A stretch of 56,962 nucleotides of DNA, from the NCBI GenBank assembly GCA_964387935.1, contig CAYLZN010000003.1, positions 1-56,962 of the forward strand. The letters are read 5' to 3'. Both the position numbers and the translations under genes were made by a program. The DNA comes from CAYLZN01 sp964387935. GTDB lineage: Bacteria > Acidobacteriota > Vicinamibacteria > Vicinamibacterales > JAFNAJ01. This document shows positions 6,715-17,500 of this stretch, piece after piece. Position 1 is the stretch's first letter, and the number at the start of each line of letters is the position of its first letter. Under the pieces are notes generated by a model. It was not told where the DNA came from and made no database searches. It saw nothing but the letters and a program-made list of their open reading frames with translations.

Positions 6715-8775
6715 ATGTCATTTCGATCGATCTCGCCGGCCGCCCTGCTTGCGGTGCTTCTCGCCGCTCGCGCCGTTGCCCAACCGGCCCCGGCCTCCGG
6801 GCCCCTGCGCTTCGAGGCCGCCCAAGTCTTCGACCTGCAGTGGGCCAGCGACCCGCAGGTGTCGCCCGATGGCAGCCTCGTCGCCTACGAGCGCCACGCG
6901 ATGGACATCGTCAACGACCGGATGCGATCGACGCTGTGGGTCGTCTCCACGGACGGGACGGATCACCGGCCGCTCACCACGGGCCACCGGAACGACGGCA
7001 GCCCCCGGTGGTCGCCGGACGGCAGGCGCCTGGCCTACGTGTCGGCCGACGAAAATGGGCACGCACAGATCTTCATCCGGTGGATGGACACGGGACAGAC
7101 CGCGCAGGTGACGAGCCTGGTGCACGCCCCGCGCGGCATCGCGTGGTCGCCGGACGGCCGCACGCTGGCCTTCACCATGTTCGTGCCCGAGAAGCCGGCG
7201 CCATTCGCCTCGATGCCGGACAAGCCCGAGGGCGCGAAGTGGGCGGACCCGCCGCGCGTCATCCAGAAGCTGGTCTACCGCGCCGATGGCGAGGGCTATC
7301 TGGATCCCGGCCACACACACATCTTCGTCGTGTCGGCCGACGGCGGCGCGCCTCGCCAGCTCACCCAGGGGGCCTTCGACCATGGCGGTCGCCCGACCTG
7401 GATGCCCGACGGGAAGAGCCTGCTCGTCTCGGCCAATCGGCGCGAGGACGCCGAGTACGAGCCGATGGACACGGAAATCTACGAGGTGTCGGTGGCAGAC
7501 GGCACCATGCGCGCCCTGACCGACCGCCGGGGCCCGGATCACTCGCCGGCCGTGTCACCCGACGGCACGCAGATCGCCTACACCGGTTTCGACGATCGCT
7601 ATCAGGGCTACCAGGTGACGCGCCTGTACGTGATGAATCGCGACGGCAGCGGGTCGAGGCTGGTGACCGCGGCCTACGATCGCGACGTCGAGGCGCCCAC
7701 GTGGAGTCGGGACGGCCGGGGCCTGTACTTTTCCACGGCGGACCGCGGCAACGGCAAGGTGGCCTTCGTCACGCTCGACGGGCGGGTCGACGTCGTCGCC
7801 AGCGATCTCGGCGGCGGCGATCTCGGGCGCCCTTACGAGGGTGGGACGTTCTCGGTGTCGTCGGGCGGCCGGCTCGCGTACACGATGAGCCGTCCGGACG
7901 TCCCCGCCGATGTCGCCATCGTCAGCTCGCGCGCGGCGACCCCCACCAGGCTCACGTCGCTCAACGACGGGCTCTTCGGGCATCGGACGCTCGCCGGCGT
8001 CGAGGCCATCACGGTGCCCTCCTCGCACGACGGCCGGCAGATCCAGGCGTGGATCGCCAGGCCGCCGGGGTTCGACCCGAAGAAGAAGTACCCGCTCATC
8101 CTCGAGATTCACGGCGGGCCCTTCGCCAACTACGGCGACCGCTTCGGGGCCGAGGTCCAGCTCTACGCGTCAGCGGGCTACGTGGTGCTCTATGCCAACC
8201 CGCGTGGCAGCACGAGCTACGGCGAGGAGTTCGGCAACCTGATTCATCACGCCTACCCGGGTCACGACTACGACGACCTCATGTCGGTCGTGGACGCGAC
8301 GATCGCGCGCGGGTATGTCGATCCCGACAACCTTTTCGTCACCGGCGGCAGCGGCGGCGGTGTGCTCACCGCGTGGATCGTCGGCAAGACCACGCGCTTC
8401 CGGGCCGCGGTGTCGGCCAAGCCGGTCATCAACTGGCACAGCTTCGTCCTCACCGCGGACGGCGCGCCGTTCTTCTACAAGTACTGGTTCCCGGCGCCGC
8501 CCTGGGAGCGGCCCGACGAGTACCTCAAGCGCTCGCCGCTCTCGCTCGTCGGCCAGGTGAAGACGCCGACGATGCTGCTGACGGGGGAGGAGGACTACCG
8601 GACGCCGATGTCGGAGTCGGAGCAGTTCTACCAGGCGCTGAAGATCCGCAAGGTGGACACGGCGCTCGTCCGCGTGCCGAACGCGCCGCACGCGATCATC
8701 GTCCGCCCGAGCCTGCTCATCGCGAAGGTGAACTACATCCTCGCGTGGTTCGAGAAGTACCGGACGAGGCCCTGA
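6715..8775 (+). CDS. S9 family serine peptidase (acylaminoacyl-peptidase type), secreted
   Basis: 686 residues. A signal peptide covers about 1-22 (ending RAVAQ). Next comes a beta-propeller of PD40/WD40-like repeats (about 40-410; for example SPDGSLVAYERHAMD, WSPDGRTLAFT, SRDGRGLYFST), then an alpha/beta hydrolase domain (about 430-686). The catalytic triad is visible: Ser546 in GGSGGG, Asp627 in GEEDYRTP and His659 in APHA. This is the layout of prolyl oligopeptidase-family dipeptidyl and acylaminoacyl peptidases, which trim short peptides at the N-terminus; the periplasm is the likely site. Its stop overlaps the next ATG (TGATG), so it is translationally coupled to the TPR-glycosidase-like gene. 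Confidence 0.92.
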   Translation: MSFRSISPAALLAVLLAARAVAQPAPASGPLRFEAAQVFDLQWASDPQVSPDGSLVAYERHAMDIVNDRMRSTLWVVSTDGTDHRPLTTGHRNDGSPRWSPDGRRLAYVSADENGHAQIFIRWMDTGQTAQVTSLVHAPRGIAWSPDGRTLAFTMFVPEKPAPFASMPDKPEGAKWADPPRVIQKLVYRADGEGYLDPGHTHIFVVSADGGAPRQLTQGAFDHGGRPTWMPDGKSLLVSANRREDAEYEPMDTEIYEVSVADGTMRALTDRRGPDHSPAVSPDGTQIAYTGFDDRYQGYQVTRLYVMNRDGSGSRLVTAAYDRDVEAPTWSRDGRGLYFSTADRGNGKVAFVTLDGRVDVVASDLGGGDLGRPYEGGTFSVSSGGRLAYTMSRPDVPADVAIVSSRAATPTRLTSLNDGLFGHRTLAGVEAITVPSSHDGRQIQAWIARPPGFDPKKKYPLILEIHGGPFANYGDRFGAEVQLYASAGYVVLYANPRGSTSYGEEFGNLIHHAYPGHDYDDLMSVVDATIARGYVDPDNLFVTGGSGGGVLTAWIVGKTTRFRAAVSAKPVINWHSFVLTADGAPFFYKYWFPAPPWERPDEYLKRSPLSLVGQVKTPTMLLTGEEDYRTPMSESEQFYQALKIRKVDTALVRVPNAPHAIIVRPSLLIAKVNYILAWFEKYRTRP

Positions 8776-11594
8776 TGCGACCCGGTCGCAGTACCTGGAC
8801 GGACACCCTGGCAGCCTGGCGTTATCGGCTCCTCCTGGTCCTGCTCGTGATCGGCGCGCTGGCCGCGCTGCGCGCGTGGCAGGAGCACAGCGCCCCGGCC
8901 AGCGTGGCCGCGCTCTACGAACGCGGCCTCGAAGCCTACAGGGCCGGCAACCTGCAGGAGGCGCAGGGGTACCTGGGGCGCGCCTACGCGCTCGACGCGG
9001 GCGATGTCGGCGTCAACACGCTCCTCGGCTGGAGCCACTGGCGGCTCGGGGACGTGCAGCAGGCGCGGTATCACTTCGAACGCGCGCTCGAGCGCGACCG
9101 GGCCACGGTCGATGCCCAGATGGGACTCGCGTTCTCCAGCCTGGCCCAGGACGACGTGGCCACCGCGCTGCCGCTGCTCGAAAGCGTGGCAAAGGCCCTG
9201 CCGGACGACAGTGACGTCCGCCTCCGCCTCGCGACGGCCTACGTGCTGGCCGGGCGCAACCAGCGGGCCGCGGAGGTGTATCGCGGCATGCTCGAGCGCG
9301 ACCCGTCCAACGCAACGGCCCTGAACGAACTCCTGTCCCTGACCGGCGAGCCGAGCGACGAGGCCGCCCGGGCCGCCCCGCCGGCCACGCCGCGCCAGTC
9401 GGGACCCGCGTCGTGGTTCCGTGCGCGCGGCGATTTCCTGCAGGTGTTCGACGGGACGACGTGGAAGAACGTGTACCTGGTGGGCGCCAACCTCGGGCCG
9501 GCACAGCCCGGGGAATTCCCGTCCACCGTCTCGCGCAGGTTCGAGACCTACGCGCGCTGGCTGCAGGAGATGTCGGCCATGCACGCCAACAGCGTGCGCG
9601 TCTACACGATCCTGCCGCCGGCCTTCTACAAGGCGCTCGAGGCCCACAACCGCGCCGCGGCGCAGCCGCTCTGGCTGATCCAGGAAGTGTGGATCACGGA
9701 CCACGCCGAGGATCTCTACGATCCGGCGGTCGAGGGTGAGTTCGCCACCGACATCCAGCGCGTGATCGACCTGCTGCACGGCCAGGGCGACGTGCCGTTC
9801 CGCAAGGGACAGCCGTTTGGGCTCTACACCGCCGACGTCTCGCGATGGGTCATCGGGCTGGCGGTGGGCCGCGAGGTCGAGCCGCACGTCGTGCAGCGCA
9901 CCAACGCGCGCCACCGCGAGCGCACGTCGTTCGACGGGCGGCACGTCCGCCTGGAGCGCGGCAACCCGACGGAGGCCTGGTTTGCCCGCATGTGCGATCT
10001 GGCCGTCGAGTACGAATTGCGCCAGTACGGCACGCAGCGGCCCCTGACCGTCGTGAACTGGCCACCGCTCGATCCGCTCACGCATCCCACCGAGGCCACC
10101 TTCGTCGAGGAAATCGCCCTGCGGCAGCGCCGCGGGGAGCCGGTGTCGCTGGACACGTTCGTGCTTCCGGAGTTCGGCAACGACGCGGACGTGGCCTCCG
10201 TCGACATCACCCGCTTCCGCACCGGTCCCGCCTTCACGGCCGGGCTCTTCGCCCTCTACCACGTGTACCAGCACTGGCCGGACTTCATGTTCAACGAGCC
10301 GGCGTTCGCCCGGGCGCGAGACGAGGAGGGGCCGAACCGCTACCTCGGATACCTGCTCGCCCTCAAGCGCGCGCACGCGAACATGCCGCTGCTCATCGGC
10401 GAGTACGGAGTCGCGACGAGCGTCGGCGTGGCGCACGTGCACCCCGACGGGTGGCACAACGGGGGTTTCACCGAACGGGACCAGACCGCTGCGCTGATCC
10501 GCTTCACCCGCAATCACCACCAGGCGCGCGCCGCCGGCAGCATCGTCTTCGCGTGGAAGGACGAGTGGTGGAAGAAGGTCGCGGACAACTTCACGGCCCC
10601 CTTCGAGATCCCGCGCGAGCGCGATCCGCTCTGGTTCAACGTGCTCGACCCCGAAGAGGCCTTCGGCGTGATCGCGTACGAGCCCGCCGAGGCCGTCCCC
10701 CTGCTCAGCGGACGTGACGAGGAGTGGGCGCGCGCACAGGTGCTCTCCCGCGCGGCCGGCGCGGACTCGCCGATCCGTTCGCTCTCCGCGCTGTCCGACT
10801 ACGCCTATCTCTACCTGCGCGTGGACGTCACACCGGGAAGCCTCGACTGGGACCGGCAGCAGCTCTGGCTCGCGCTCAACACCCTGCCCGGCACGGCCGG
10901 GTCGCGGGCGCTGCCGGAGACGACCCTCCGTGTGCCCACGGGTGCGAACTTCCTGGTGCAGATGACGGGGCCGAGCGAGGCGAGAGTGCTCGTAGCCGAC
11001 AACTACGGGCCGTTCCACAGGGTGCCCATGCCCGGCGTGCCGGACCTCCTGCGCATCGACCGCAAGAAGCACCTCGCGCCCGGCATCGCCGAGGTATCAC
11101 CGTTCGTCGACATCGTCGTCGAAGCCAACGGCCGGCGCTTCGGGCGCGACGGCACGCTGTTTCCGGCCCAGGACTTCAACCGCAGCCCGCTCGTGCACGG
11201 CACCGCGGACCGATCGGACCCGTCCTCCACGAGCCACGCCGGCTACCACGTCGACGCGGCGCGCGGGCTGATCGAGCTGCGCATTCCGTGGGGCATGATC
11301 TTCGTCACCGATCCGTCGAGCAGAAAGGTTCTCGGTGGGACCGATGCCGAATCGATCCCGATCGCCGTGGACAGTCCGGGCGTCAGCGTGGCGGTCCTGA
11401 TGGTCACCGCGGGCGAAGAACGGCCGCGCCGCGTGCTCGCGTCGCTGCCCGCACTCTCAGGGACGTCGCTCACGGCGGACCCGCCGGTGTTCGCCTGGCC
11501 GACCTGGGACGACGTGGAGGTGCGGCAGGTGTTCAAGCCGGCCTACGCCGGCCTGGCGTCACTCTTCGCGGAACTCACCCGCGCCCCCCAGTGA
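8775..11594 (+). CDS. Membrane-anchored TPR protein with clan A-like glycosidase domain (paralogue 1)
   Basis: 939 residues. One N-terminal membrane helix (about 17-36, LLLVLLVIGALAALRAW) with basic residues before it, so the bulk faces the periplasm. TPR-like repeats follow (about 44-185), then a TIM-barrel-like region (about 215-620) and a beta-rich C-terminal domain (about 660-920) that resembles CBM9-type modules (SDYAYLYLRVDV). E543 in LLIGEYGV resembles the nucleophile strand of clan A glycosidases (GH2/GH5). E369 in GREVEP is a candidate acid/base, 174 residues earlier. The paralogue at 11604-14483 conserves both (E362, E532). Also shared: NWPPLD.LTHPTEA and HWPDFM. I cannot place it in a named GH family. 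It overlaps the S9 peptidase stop by one base. A polysaccharide-processing role is inference. Confidence 0.75.
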   Translation: MRPGRSTWTDTLAAWRYRLLLVLLVIGALAALRAWQEHSAPASVAALYERGLEAYRAGNLQEAQGYLGRAYALDAGDVGVNTLLGWSHWRLGDVQQARYHFERALERDRATVDAQMGLAFSSLAQDDVATALPLLESVAKALPDDSDVRLRLATAYVLAGRNQRAAEVYRGMLERDPSNATALNELLSLTGEPSDEAARAAPPATPRQSGPASWFRARGDFLQVFDGTTWKNVYLVGANLGPAQPGEFPSTVSRRFETYARWLQEMSAMHANSVRVYTILPPAFYKALEAHNRAAAQPLWLIQEVWITDHAEDLYDPAVEGEFATDIQRVIDLLHGQGDVPFRKGQPFGLYTADVSRWVIGLAVGREVEPHVVQRTNARHRERTSFDGRHVRLERGNPTEAWFARMCDLAVEYELRQYGTQRPLTVVNWPPLDPLTHPTEATFVEEIALRQRRGEPVSLDTFVLPEFGNDADVASVDITRFRTGPAFTAGLFALYHVYQHWPDFMFNEPAFARARDEEGPNRYLGYLLALKRAHANMPLLIGEYGVATSVGVAHVHPDGWHNGGFTERDQTAALIRFTRNHHQARAAGSIVFAWKDEWWKKVADNFTAPFEIPRERDPLWFNVLDPEEAFGVIAYEPAEAVPLLSGRDEEWARAQVLSRAAGADSPIRSLSALSDYAYLYLRVDVTPGSLDWDRQQLWLALNTLPGTAGSRALPETTLRVPTGANFLVQMTGPSEARVLVADNYGPFHRVPMPGVPDLLRIDRKKHLAPGIAEVSPFVDIVVEANGRRFGRDGTLFPAQDFNRSPLVHGTADRSDPSSTSHAGYHVDAARGLIELRIPWGMIFVTDPSSRKVLGGTDAESIPIAVDSPGVSVAVLMVTAGEERPRRVLASLPALSGTSLTADPPVFAWPTWDDVEVRQVFKPAYAGLASLFAELTRAPQ

Positions 11595-11603
11595 CCGCGC
11601 GTC

Positions 11604-14483
11604 CTACGGCCTCGGCCCGGCGCCGGCGACGGCGGGCGCCGACGTTTGTGCCCTGAATACCTCTTGCAGGGCGCCGAAGGAGGCCTTGGCGAACGGGACG
11701 GGCTTCACGGCGTTCCATCCGGTCCAGCCGATGCGCGCGAGGTCGGTCAGGGTGCCGTTCCTCGTCACGGGCAGCGAACTCGTCACCGTCCAGGCGGCGA
11801 GGTCCCGGCGGGCCGGATCGGCCGGCGGCACGAGCGCGAACGCGGCGACCTCGATCCCGCTCGAGAGCAGCGCGCGCGCGGCCCGCTGCTCGTCGAACCC
11901 CGCGAGGATCGCCTGACGCGAGGGATCGAGCACGAGGAGCTTGCCCCAGGGGATGCGGACGAGAATCGCGTTCGTGGCGACGTCCGCGTACCACTCGCCA
12001 ATCGAATCCGCGTCGGCCCCGGTCGGGTCGTCGATGCCGTAGCGCAGCGTGCCGCGGCTGACCCGCTGCGGCGGCAGGAGGCGGCCGTCGCGCGTGAACC
12101 GTCGTCGGTTCGGCTCGACGATCAGCTCCCCGAAGCCGCCATCCTGCGCGAGGGCAGCGTTCATCGAGTCCCGCAGACGGAGATCCGTGTCGGTGTCCAC
12201 GCCCGGCGTGGGCACGATCTCGTACGGGTTGTAGTTGTTCGCGACGAGGAGCCGTGAAGAGGCCGGGTCCGTCAGCCACAGCACGAACGTGGCGCCGGCA
12301 GGCATGGGCGGCGCGCCGAACGGGAGCTGTCGCACGCCGAACGCGCCGGGGCTCGTGTTGAGCGCGATCGCGTACGAGGCCTTGTCGAATCGCGGCTGCC
12401 CCGTTCCCTTGTCGTCACGCGACGGGCACGCGAGGCAGTCCACCGCCAGGCGCAGGTAGAGGTACCCCTCGTCGGATGCCGCCTGCAGACTGCGGAGCCT
12501 GCGCGCGCCGTCGAACGGATCCGGCGAAGGCGTCGTCCGCACGGTGCTGCCGTACACCGTGGTCTCCTTCTGCCACGCGGCAGCGTCCCGGGTGAAGAGC
12601 TTCCACTTGCCGGGACGGAACCCGATCAGGCCGAGCCGCTCGTCCGGATTGAGGTCGTTGAGCCACAGCGTCCCGCGTTCGGGGGGCTGTTCGAAACGCT
12701 GGACGAGCCAGTTGCCCTTGTACCACTCGTCGTGCAGGGAGAAGACCAGGCCGCCGGCTGTTCCCGCCTCCTGGATGCTCCGGGCGAGACGTGCCAGGAG
12801 CGACGCCTGCTCGCGCTCGTTGAGGCCCCCCTGGTGCCAGCCGAGGGGATGCACGTGCGAGATCCCGTTGGAGGAGGACACGCCGTACTCCGAAATCACG
12901 AGCGGATGGGGGAGACGCGCGGCGAGTTGCGTCACGTACCCGAACACGGGATTCGGCCCGGCGCTGTCGCGCGCCTCGAGCAGACCCGGCTCGTGCAGCA
13001 TGAAGTCCGGCCAGTGAGGGTAGACCGAGTACGACGCGAACAGGCCCGCCGTGAACGCCGGCGTGGCGCTGAGCTTGCCCTCGTCGATGCTGACGACGTC
13101 ATCGTCGTCCTGGGGGCCCGTCGGGAACTCGAGGTCCTGCTCTCCCCGGACCAGGCGGTAGCGCAGCTCCTGCAGCACGGGTGCCTCGGTGGGATGCGTC
13201 AGGGCATCGAGGGGCGGCCAGTTCGCGAACGCCACCGGGTGCTGGCGGTTGTACGTGTCCGTTTCGTACTGGACGATGTAGTCGAGCATCCGGGCCACCC
13301 AGACCTCGGTCGGCGTGCCCTCGCCGACCTGGACGTAGCGCCCGCGGTAGCTGCGCTCTCCGGCGTTGAGCACGTTGGTCTGGGCGACCACCGAGGGTTC
13401 CAGGCCGCGGCCGAAGAGGATGGCGCCGACGTGCGCCGAGACGTCCAGGTCGTAGATGCCGCCGCCCATGCCGGCGTCGGGGGGCACCTCGCCGCGCCCG
13501 TGCAGCGCATCGATGACGTGGCGGATGCGGGCGCGCGTGCGTTCCACGAACGCCGAGTCGAACAGATCCCGGTTCGGCGGGTCGTCGAACCCGATCTGCT
13601 GGAAGAGCGTCAGCGGGCCCCCGGTGCCTGCGTGTTTGAAGTAGGCGCGATAGAACGAGGGAGGCAGCAGCGTGAAGACCCGAATCACGTTGGCGTCGAG
13701 CGCGGCGGCCTGCCCGAGCCACGCCGTGTACTCAGCGGCGTCGTTCGGCGGGCGACTCGGGAAGAACCCGGGCGTGGCCGCGCCGAAGTTCACCCCGGCC
13801 ACGTAGAACTTGCGCCACTGCGTGCCGTCGAATCGCCACAGGGCCTTGTCGCCAGCCCAGAAGTTCACGTCCAGCGTGGCGGGCCTGGCATAGCCGGGGA
13901 AGGCCTCCGGGGCGGTATCGGTCGTGCCCTTCAGGCCGAAGATCGCCTCGAGCGCGAGCCCGGCCGCCTCGCCGTAGTCCTTGTCGCCGATCAGGCCGCG
14001 GTAGATGGCCGCCGCTTCGAACCACCGCCCGTCCTTGGCCAGGGCGCCGGCACTCAGCGTCCGCACACCGGGATCGCCGCCCCGGTTCCCCAGGTAGTCC
14101 CGGATCAGATCGACGTCGAGCTGGCCGCGGCCGGTTTCGAGCGCGACGAACGCAGCGCCGAGTCGCGCCTCCTCGGTCCTCGCGTCGATGCGCAGCGCGC
14201 GATCGAAGAAGAACCGGGCGTCCTCGAAGTGGTTCACCTTGAAGTGCGCCCACCCGAGCATCAGGATCACGTCCAGCGAGTTGGGCGCAATGGCGTACGC
14301 CTGCTGGAACTGCGCCAGCGCCTCCGGGAACCGGCCGGCCCGGTAGTGGCTGATGCCCACCTCGTAGAGCGGCCGGTACTGCGGCTTCCAGCGGAACTGC
14401 CAGAGTCCCACCAGCACGAAGAACACCGCCATCCCGACGATAACCCGGTTGGTGGCGAGGCGCCAGAATCTCGTTCCCAGCAT
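11604..14483 (-). CDS. Membrane-anchored TPR protein with clan A-like glycosidase domain (paralogue 2)
   Basis: 959 residues with the same order as its convergent neighbour: a membrane helix (about 12-30), TPR repeats (about 38-150; YEVGISHYRAGRFPEAL, ILMLGWAHFKVNHFEDA), a TIM-barrel-like domain (about 210-620) and a beta-rich C-terminal domain (about 670-930). Candidate catalytic residues are E362 (GRGLEP) and E532 (VISEYGVS), 170 residues apart. Shared blocks with paralogue 1 include RVFTLLPPSFY, PTEVW, ANWPPLDALTHPTEA, PAFTAGLFA and SHVHPLGWHQGG. The genes are convergent with only 9 bp between stop codons, so neither has room for its own terminator. Its promoter faces the TPR/outer-membrane-barrel gene. 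An insertion with two Cys (DCLACPS) is specific to this copy. Confidence 0.75.
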   Translation of the reverse strand: MLGTRFWRLATNRVIVGMAVFFVLVGLWQFRWKPQYRPLYEVGISHYRAGRFPEALAQFQQAYAIAPNSLDVILMLGWAHFKVNHFEDARFFFDRALRIDARTEEARLGAAFVALETGRGQLDVDLIRDYLGNRGGDPGVRTLSAGALAKDGRWFEAAAIYRGLIGDKDYGEAAGLALEAIFGLKGTTDTAPEAFPGYARPATLDVNFWAGDKALWRFDGTQWRKFYVAGVNFGAATPGFFPSRPPNDAAEYTAWLGQAAALDANVIRVFTLLPPSFYRAYFKHAGTGGPLTLFQQIGFDDPPNRDLFDSAFVERTRARIRHVIDALHGRGEVPPDAGMGGGIYDLDVSAHVGAILFGRGLEPSVVAQTNVLNAGERSYRGRYVQVGEGTPTEVWVARMLDYIVQYETDTYNRQHPVAFANWPPLDALTHPTEAPVLQELRYRLVRGEQDLEFPTGPQDDDDVVSIDEGKLSATPAFTAGLFASYSVYPHWPDFMLHEPGLLEARDSAGPNPVFGYVTQLAARLPHPLVISEYGVSSSNGISHVHPLGWHQGGLNEREQASLLARLARSIQEAGTAGGLVFSLHDEWYKGNWLVQRFEQPPERGTLWLNDLNPDERLGLIGFRPGKWKLFTRDAAAWQKETTVYGSTVRTTPSPDPFDGARRLRSLQAASDEGYLYLRLAVDCLACPSRDDKGTGQPRFDKASYAIALNTSPGAFGVRQLPFGAPPMPAGATFVLWLTDPASSRLLVANNYNPYEIVPTPGVDTDTDLRLRDSMNAALAQDGGFGELIVEPNRRRFTRDGRLLPPQRVSRGTLRYGIDDPTGADADSIGEWYADVATNAILVRIPWGKLLVLDPSRQAILAGFDEQRAARALLSSGIEVAAFALVPPADPARRDLAAWTVTSSLPVTRNGTLTDLARIGWTGWNAVKPVPFAKASFGALQEVFRAQTSAPAVAGAGPRP

Positions 14484-14491
14484 GAGGGGCC

Positions 14492-14520
14492 AATCTAGGT
14501 TACGCTAGGTGCGTTGGCAC
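14492..14520 (-). promoter_or_regulatory. Promoter of paralogue 2 (GTGCCA-N17-TAGATT)
   Basis: On the minus strand GTGCCA (4 of 6 to TTGACA) and TAGATT are separated by 17 bp, and TAGATT ends 8 nt before the ATG at 14483. Another leaderless-type arrangement. The same 108-bp region must carry the promoter of the plus-strand TPR/barrel gene; TAGGTT (14496-14501) or TACGCT (14501-14506) are candidates. Confidence 0.45.
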
Positions 14521-14591
14521 TTTCATGTCCGTGGGGGTCGGTGGCTCCGCGCGCGGAGCCGCCACGGCCCGCGGCATGCCCGGGACTGGTG

Positions 14592-17500
14592 ATGCAGGTG
14601 GGGATCGAGCGTTGCGCGGTGGCCGTGTCTGTCGTGGCCCTGGTCCTGGCGTGGGCGCCACCGGCCGCGGCTTCGGCGCAGGCAGCGGCACAGGCGCCCC
14701 GCGTGGTTACCGGCGAGGAACTGCGATGGCAGGCGGACCGGTTGTTCGACGAAGGACGGTACGATGAGGCCCGCGACGCATACCTGAAGATCGCCGAGGC
14801 GTACAAGTCCGATCCGGAGCTCAACCGCGCGCTCGGGTGGTCGTACTTCCGAGGTCGTCAGCCCGACCTGGCGAAAGCCATCGAGTCCTGGACCCGGTCG
14901 TGGGAACTCGACGGCAAGGAAGACCTCAAGGTGGAGGCGGCGCAGGCCTACGCGCGCCTTGGACAGTGGCAGCGCGGCTCGAAACTGCTCGCAGACCTGG
15001 CCAGGCAACACCCCCAGCATCCGGAACACTGGTATCAGCTCGGACACCTGGCCGAGTCTGCGCAGGCGTATGCGCAGGCCGAAACGTGGTACCTGGCCTT
15101 TCTCGAGCGCCGCCCACGGGACGTCCCCGCCCGCCTGGCGGTGGCCCGCATCCAGGGGTGGGCGAAGCGATACCCCGAGGCCATCGCGCAATTCGAGCGC
15201 GTGCTGGCCATCGAGCCGCGCAACACGCCCGCCAGACTCGGCATCGCGCAGGTGCTCGCCTGGAAGGGCGACTACGCCGACAGCCTTCGTCGCTACGACG
15301 ACGTGCTCAGGGAGCAGGCGGCGAACATCGACGCCCAGAAGGGCAAGGCGTTCGCGCTGCTGTGGAGCGGCCAATCGGAGGCGGCCAAGCCGCTCTTCGA
15401 GCGCGTGGCGCGACGCGAAGCTTCCGACCAGGAGGTGCGCGGGGCGCTCCGGGAGCTGGCCCGACTCGAACGCGCAGCCGCCGAAGCGCCTGGCGCGGCG
15501 CCGGGCGCCACGGATGAAGCTGGCGGCCCCACGGCGATCGAGCGCGCCGTGGCGCAGATCGACGGCGCCCTGAGACAGGGGGACGGGGCCACGGCCGAGG
15601 CCCTCACGCGCGCGGCGCTCGCGACAGCGCCCGACGTCGTCGTGCTCCGGCGGCGGCTGGCCCAGGCGATGCTGTTCACCGGGAAAACCGACGAGGCCCT
15701 CGACCTGCTGACCGACCTGGCCACGACCTACCCCTCGCAGCCGGACCTGCAGCGCGAGCGTGCCGCGGCCCTCGTCAGGGCCCGGAGGTTCGAGGACGCC
15801 ACCGCTGCGCTCGCGACCTACCTCGCGGCGCGGCCGGGCGACCGCGCCGCACGCGTGGACCGCGCCCGGGTGCTCAGCTGGTCGCGTCAGTTCGAGGAAG
15901 CCACGCGCGAGTACCAGCGNNNNNNNNNNNNNNNNNNNNNNNNNNNNNNNNNNNNNNNNNNNNNNNNNNNNNNNNNNNNNNNNNNNNNNNNNNNNNNNNN
16001 NNNNNNNNNNNNNNNNNNNCCCGGGTGCTCAGCTGGTCGCGTCAGTTCGAGGAAGCCACGCGCGAGTACCAGCGGGTCCTGCGGGAGGACCCGGACAACA
16101 TCGAGAGCCAGGTCGGACTGGCCCAGGTGGACGCCTGGCAGGGACGATACGCCCCGGCGCTCGAGCAGTACGAGGCGGTGCTCGCCAGGCGCCCTGCGCA
16201 GCGCGAGGCCCTGATCGGCAAGGCGCAGGCGTTGTACTGGACCGGCCAGCACGCGGAGTCGCTGGCGCTGTTCGCGCGTCTCGAGGAGCAGTTCGCCGGG
16301 GATCGGGAGATCGCCTCGCTCTTCGCCGACCTCCGCGAGATGGAGCGGAAGCGCACCGAACCGCCGCCGGACGTCGATACCCTGATCCGGCAGGCCGAGG
16401 AGGCGTTGAGCCGGGCGCCAGGCGATCCTCAGACCCTGCGCACGCTCGGTGACCTCCACATGCGCAAGGGTCAGCACGCGCAGGCGTTGACGTACTACCG
16501 CGACGCCGACCGGCTCCAGCCGCGCGATCCGGGCATCCAGCTCGCGCTCGCGCGGGCCCTTGCGACGACCCGGCAGCCCAGGGAAGCCGTGGAACACTAC
16601 CGGGCGCTGCTCGCGCAGGCGCCCGATCCCGCGGTTCGCAAGGAACTCGCCCAGGTGCTCACCGGGATGCGCGAGTACGCGCAGGCCGTTGCCCTCTACG
16701 ATGACGTGCTCGCGCAGGACCCCGGGGATCAGGGGGCGCGGCTCTCCCGGGCGAGGATCCTGAGCTGGGACCGCCAGTACGACGCCGCGCTCGACGGATA
16801 CCGCGCCGTCATCGAAGCCCAGCCCGAGAACCGCGACGCACGTGTCGAGCAGGCCCGCGTGACGGCCTGGAAGGGCGATCTCGATCGCGCGATCGAGCTG
16901 TTCACCGCGCTCGAGCGCGAGTACCCCGGTGACCGTGACGTGCTGCTCGGCAAAGGGCAGGCCCTCCAGTGGTCCGGGCGCGCCCGCGAGGCCGAGAAGA
17001 TCCTGAAGCCGCTGCGCGAGGCCTACCCCGACGATCGCGACGTCCGCGTGGCCATGGCCAGTACCCAGCTCGCGCTCGGACGCAGCGACCTCGCGAAACG
17101 CGAGCTCCAGATCCCGGGCGTCCGGCGCGCGGACGACGCGGACGTCCAGCAACTGTGGAACCTCACCATGCAGCAGCTGCGCCCCGTGCTGGTGGTGGGG
17201 TTCAACCCGTCCGAGGACTCCGACGACCTGCGGATCGCCCCGCTCACGTCCACGTTCTACTTCTCGGCAGTCCCGCGCCTGCGCAGCTACCTGCGCGGGG
17301 CCTTCATCGCATCGCAGATCCCGAGCACGGACCGGCGTCGCGGGCGCGAGGGCGTGTTCGGCTCCACGCTGCAGGCCTCACCGGTGGTGGCCCTCCGAGG
17401 CGAGATCGGCACGAACGTCGGCGACGACGACACCGTGGACCTGATCGGATTGGGCGGCATCACGCTCCTGCCGACGTCGAAGCTGCGGCTCGACGCGAGC

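Noticed and set aside
6318..8774. Upstream in-frame extension of the first TPR-glycosidase gene through the S9 peptidase region
   Set aside because: ATG 8775 overlaps the peptidase stop, has a membrane anchor directly after it, and the extension is Arg-rich shadow sequence.
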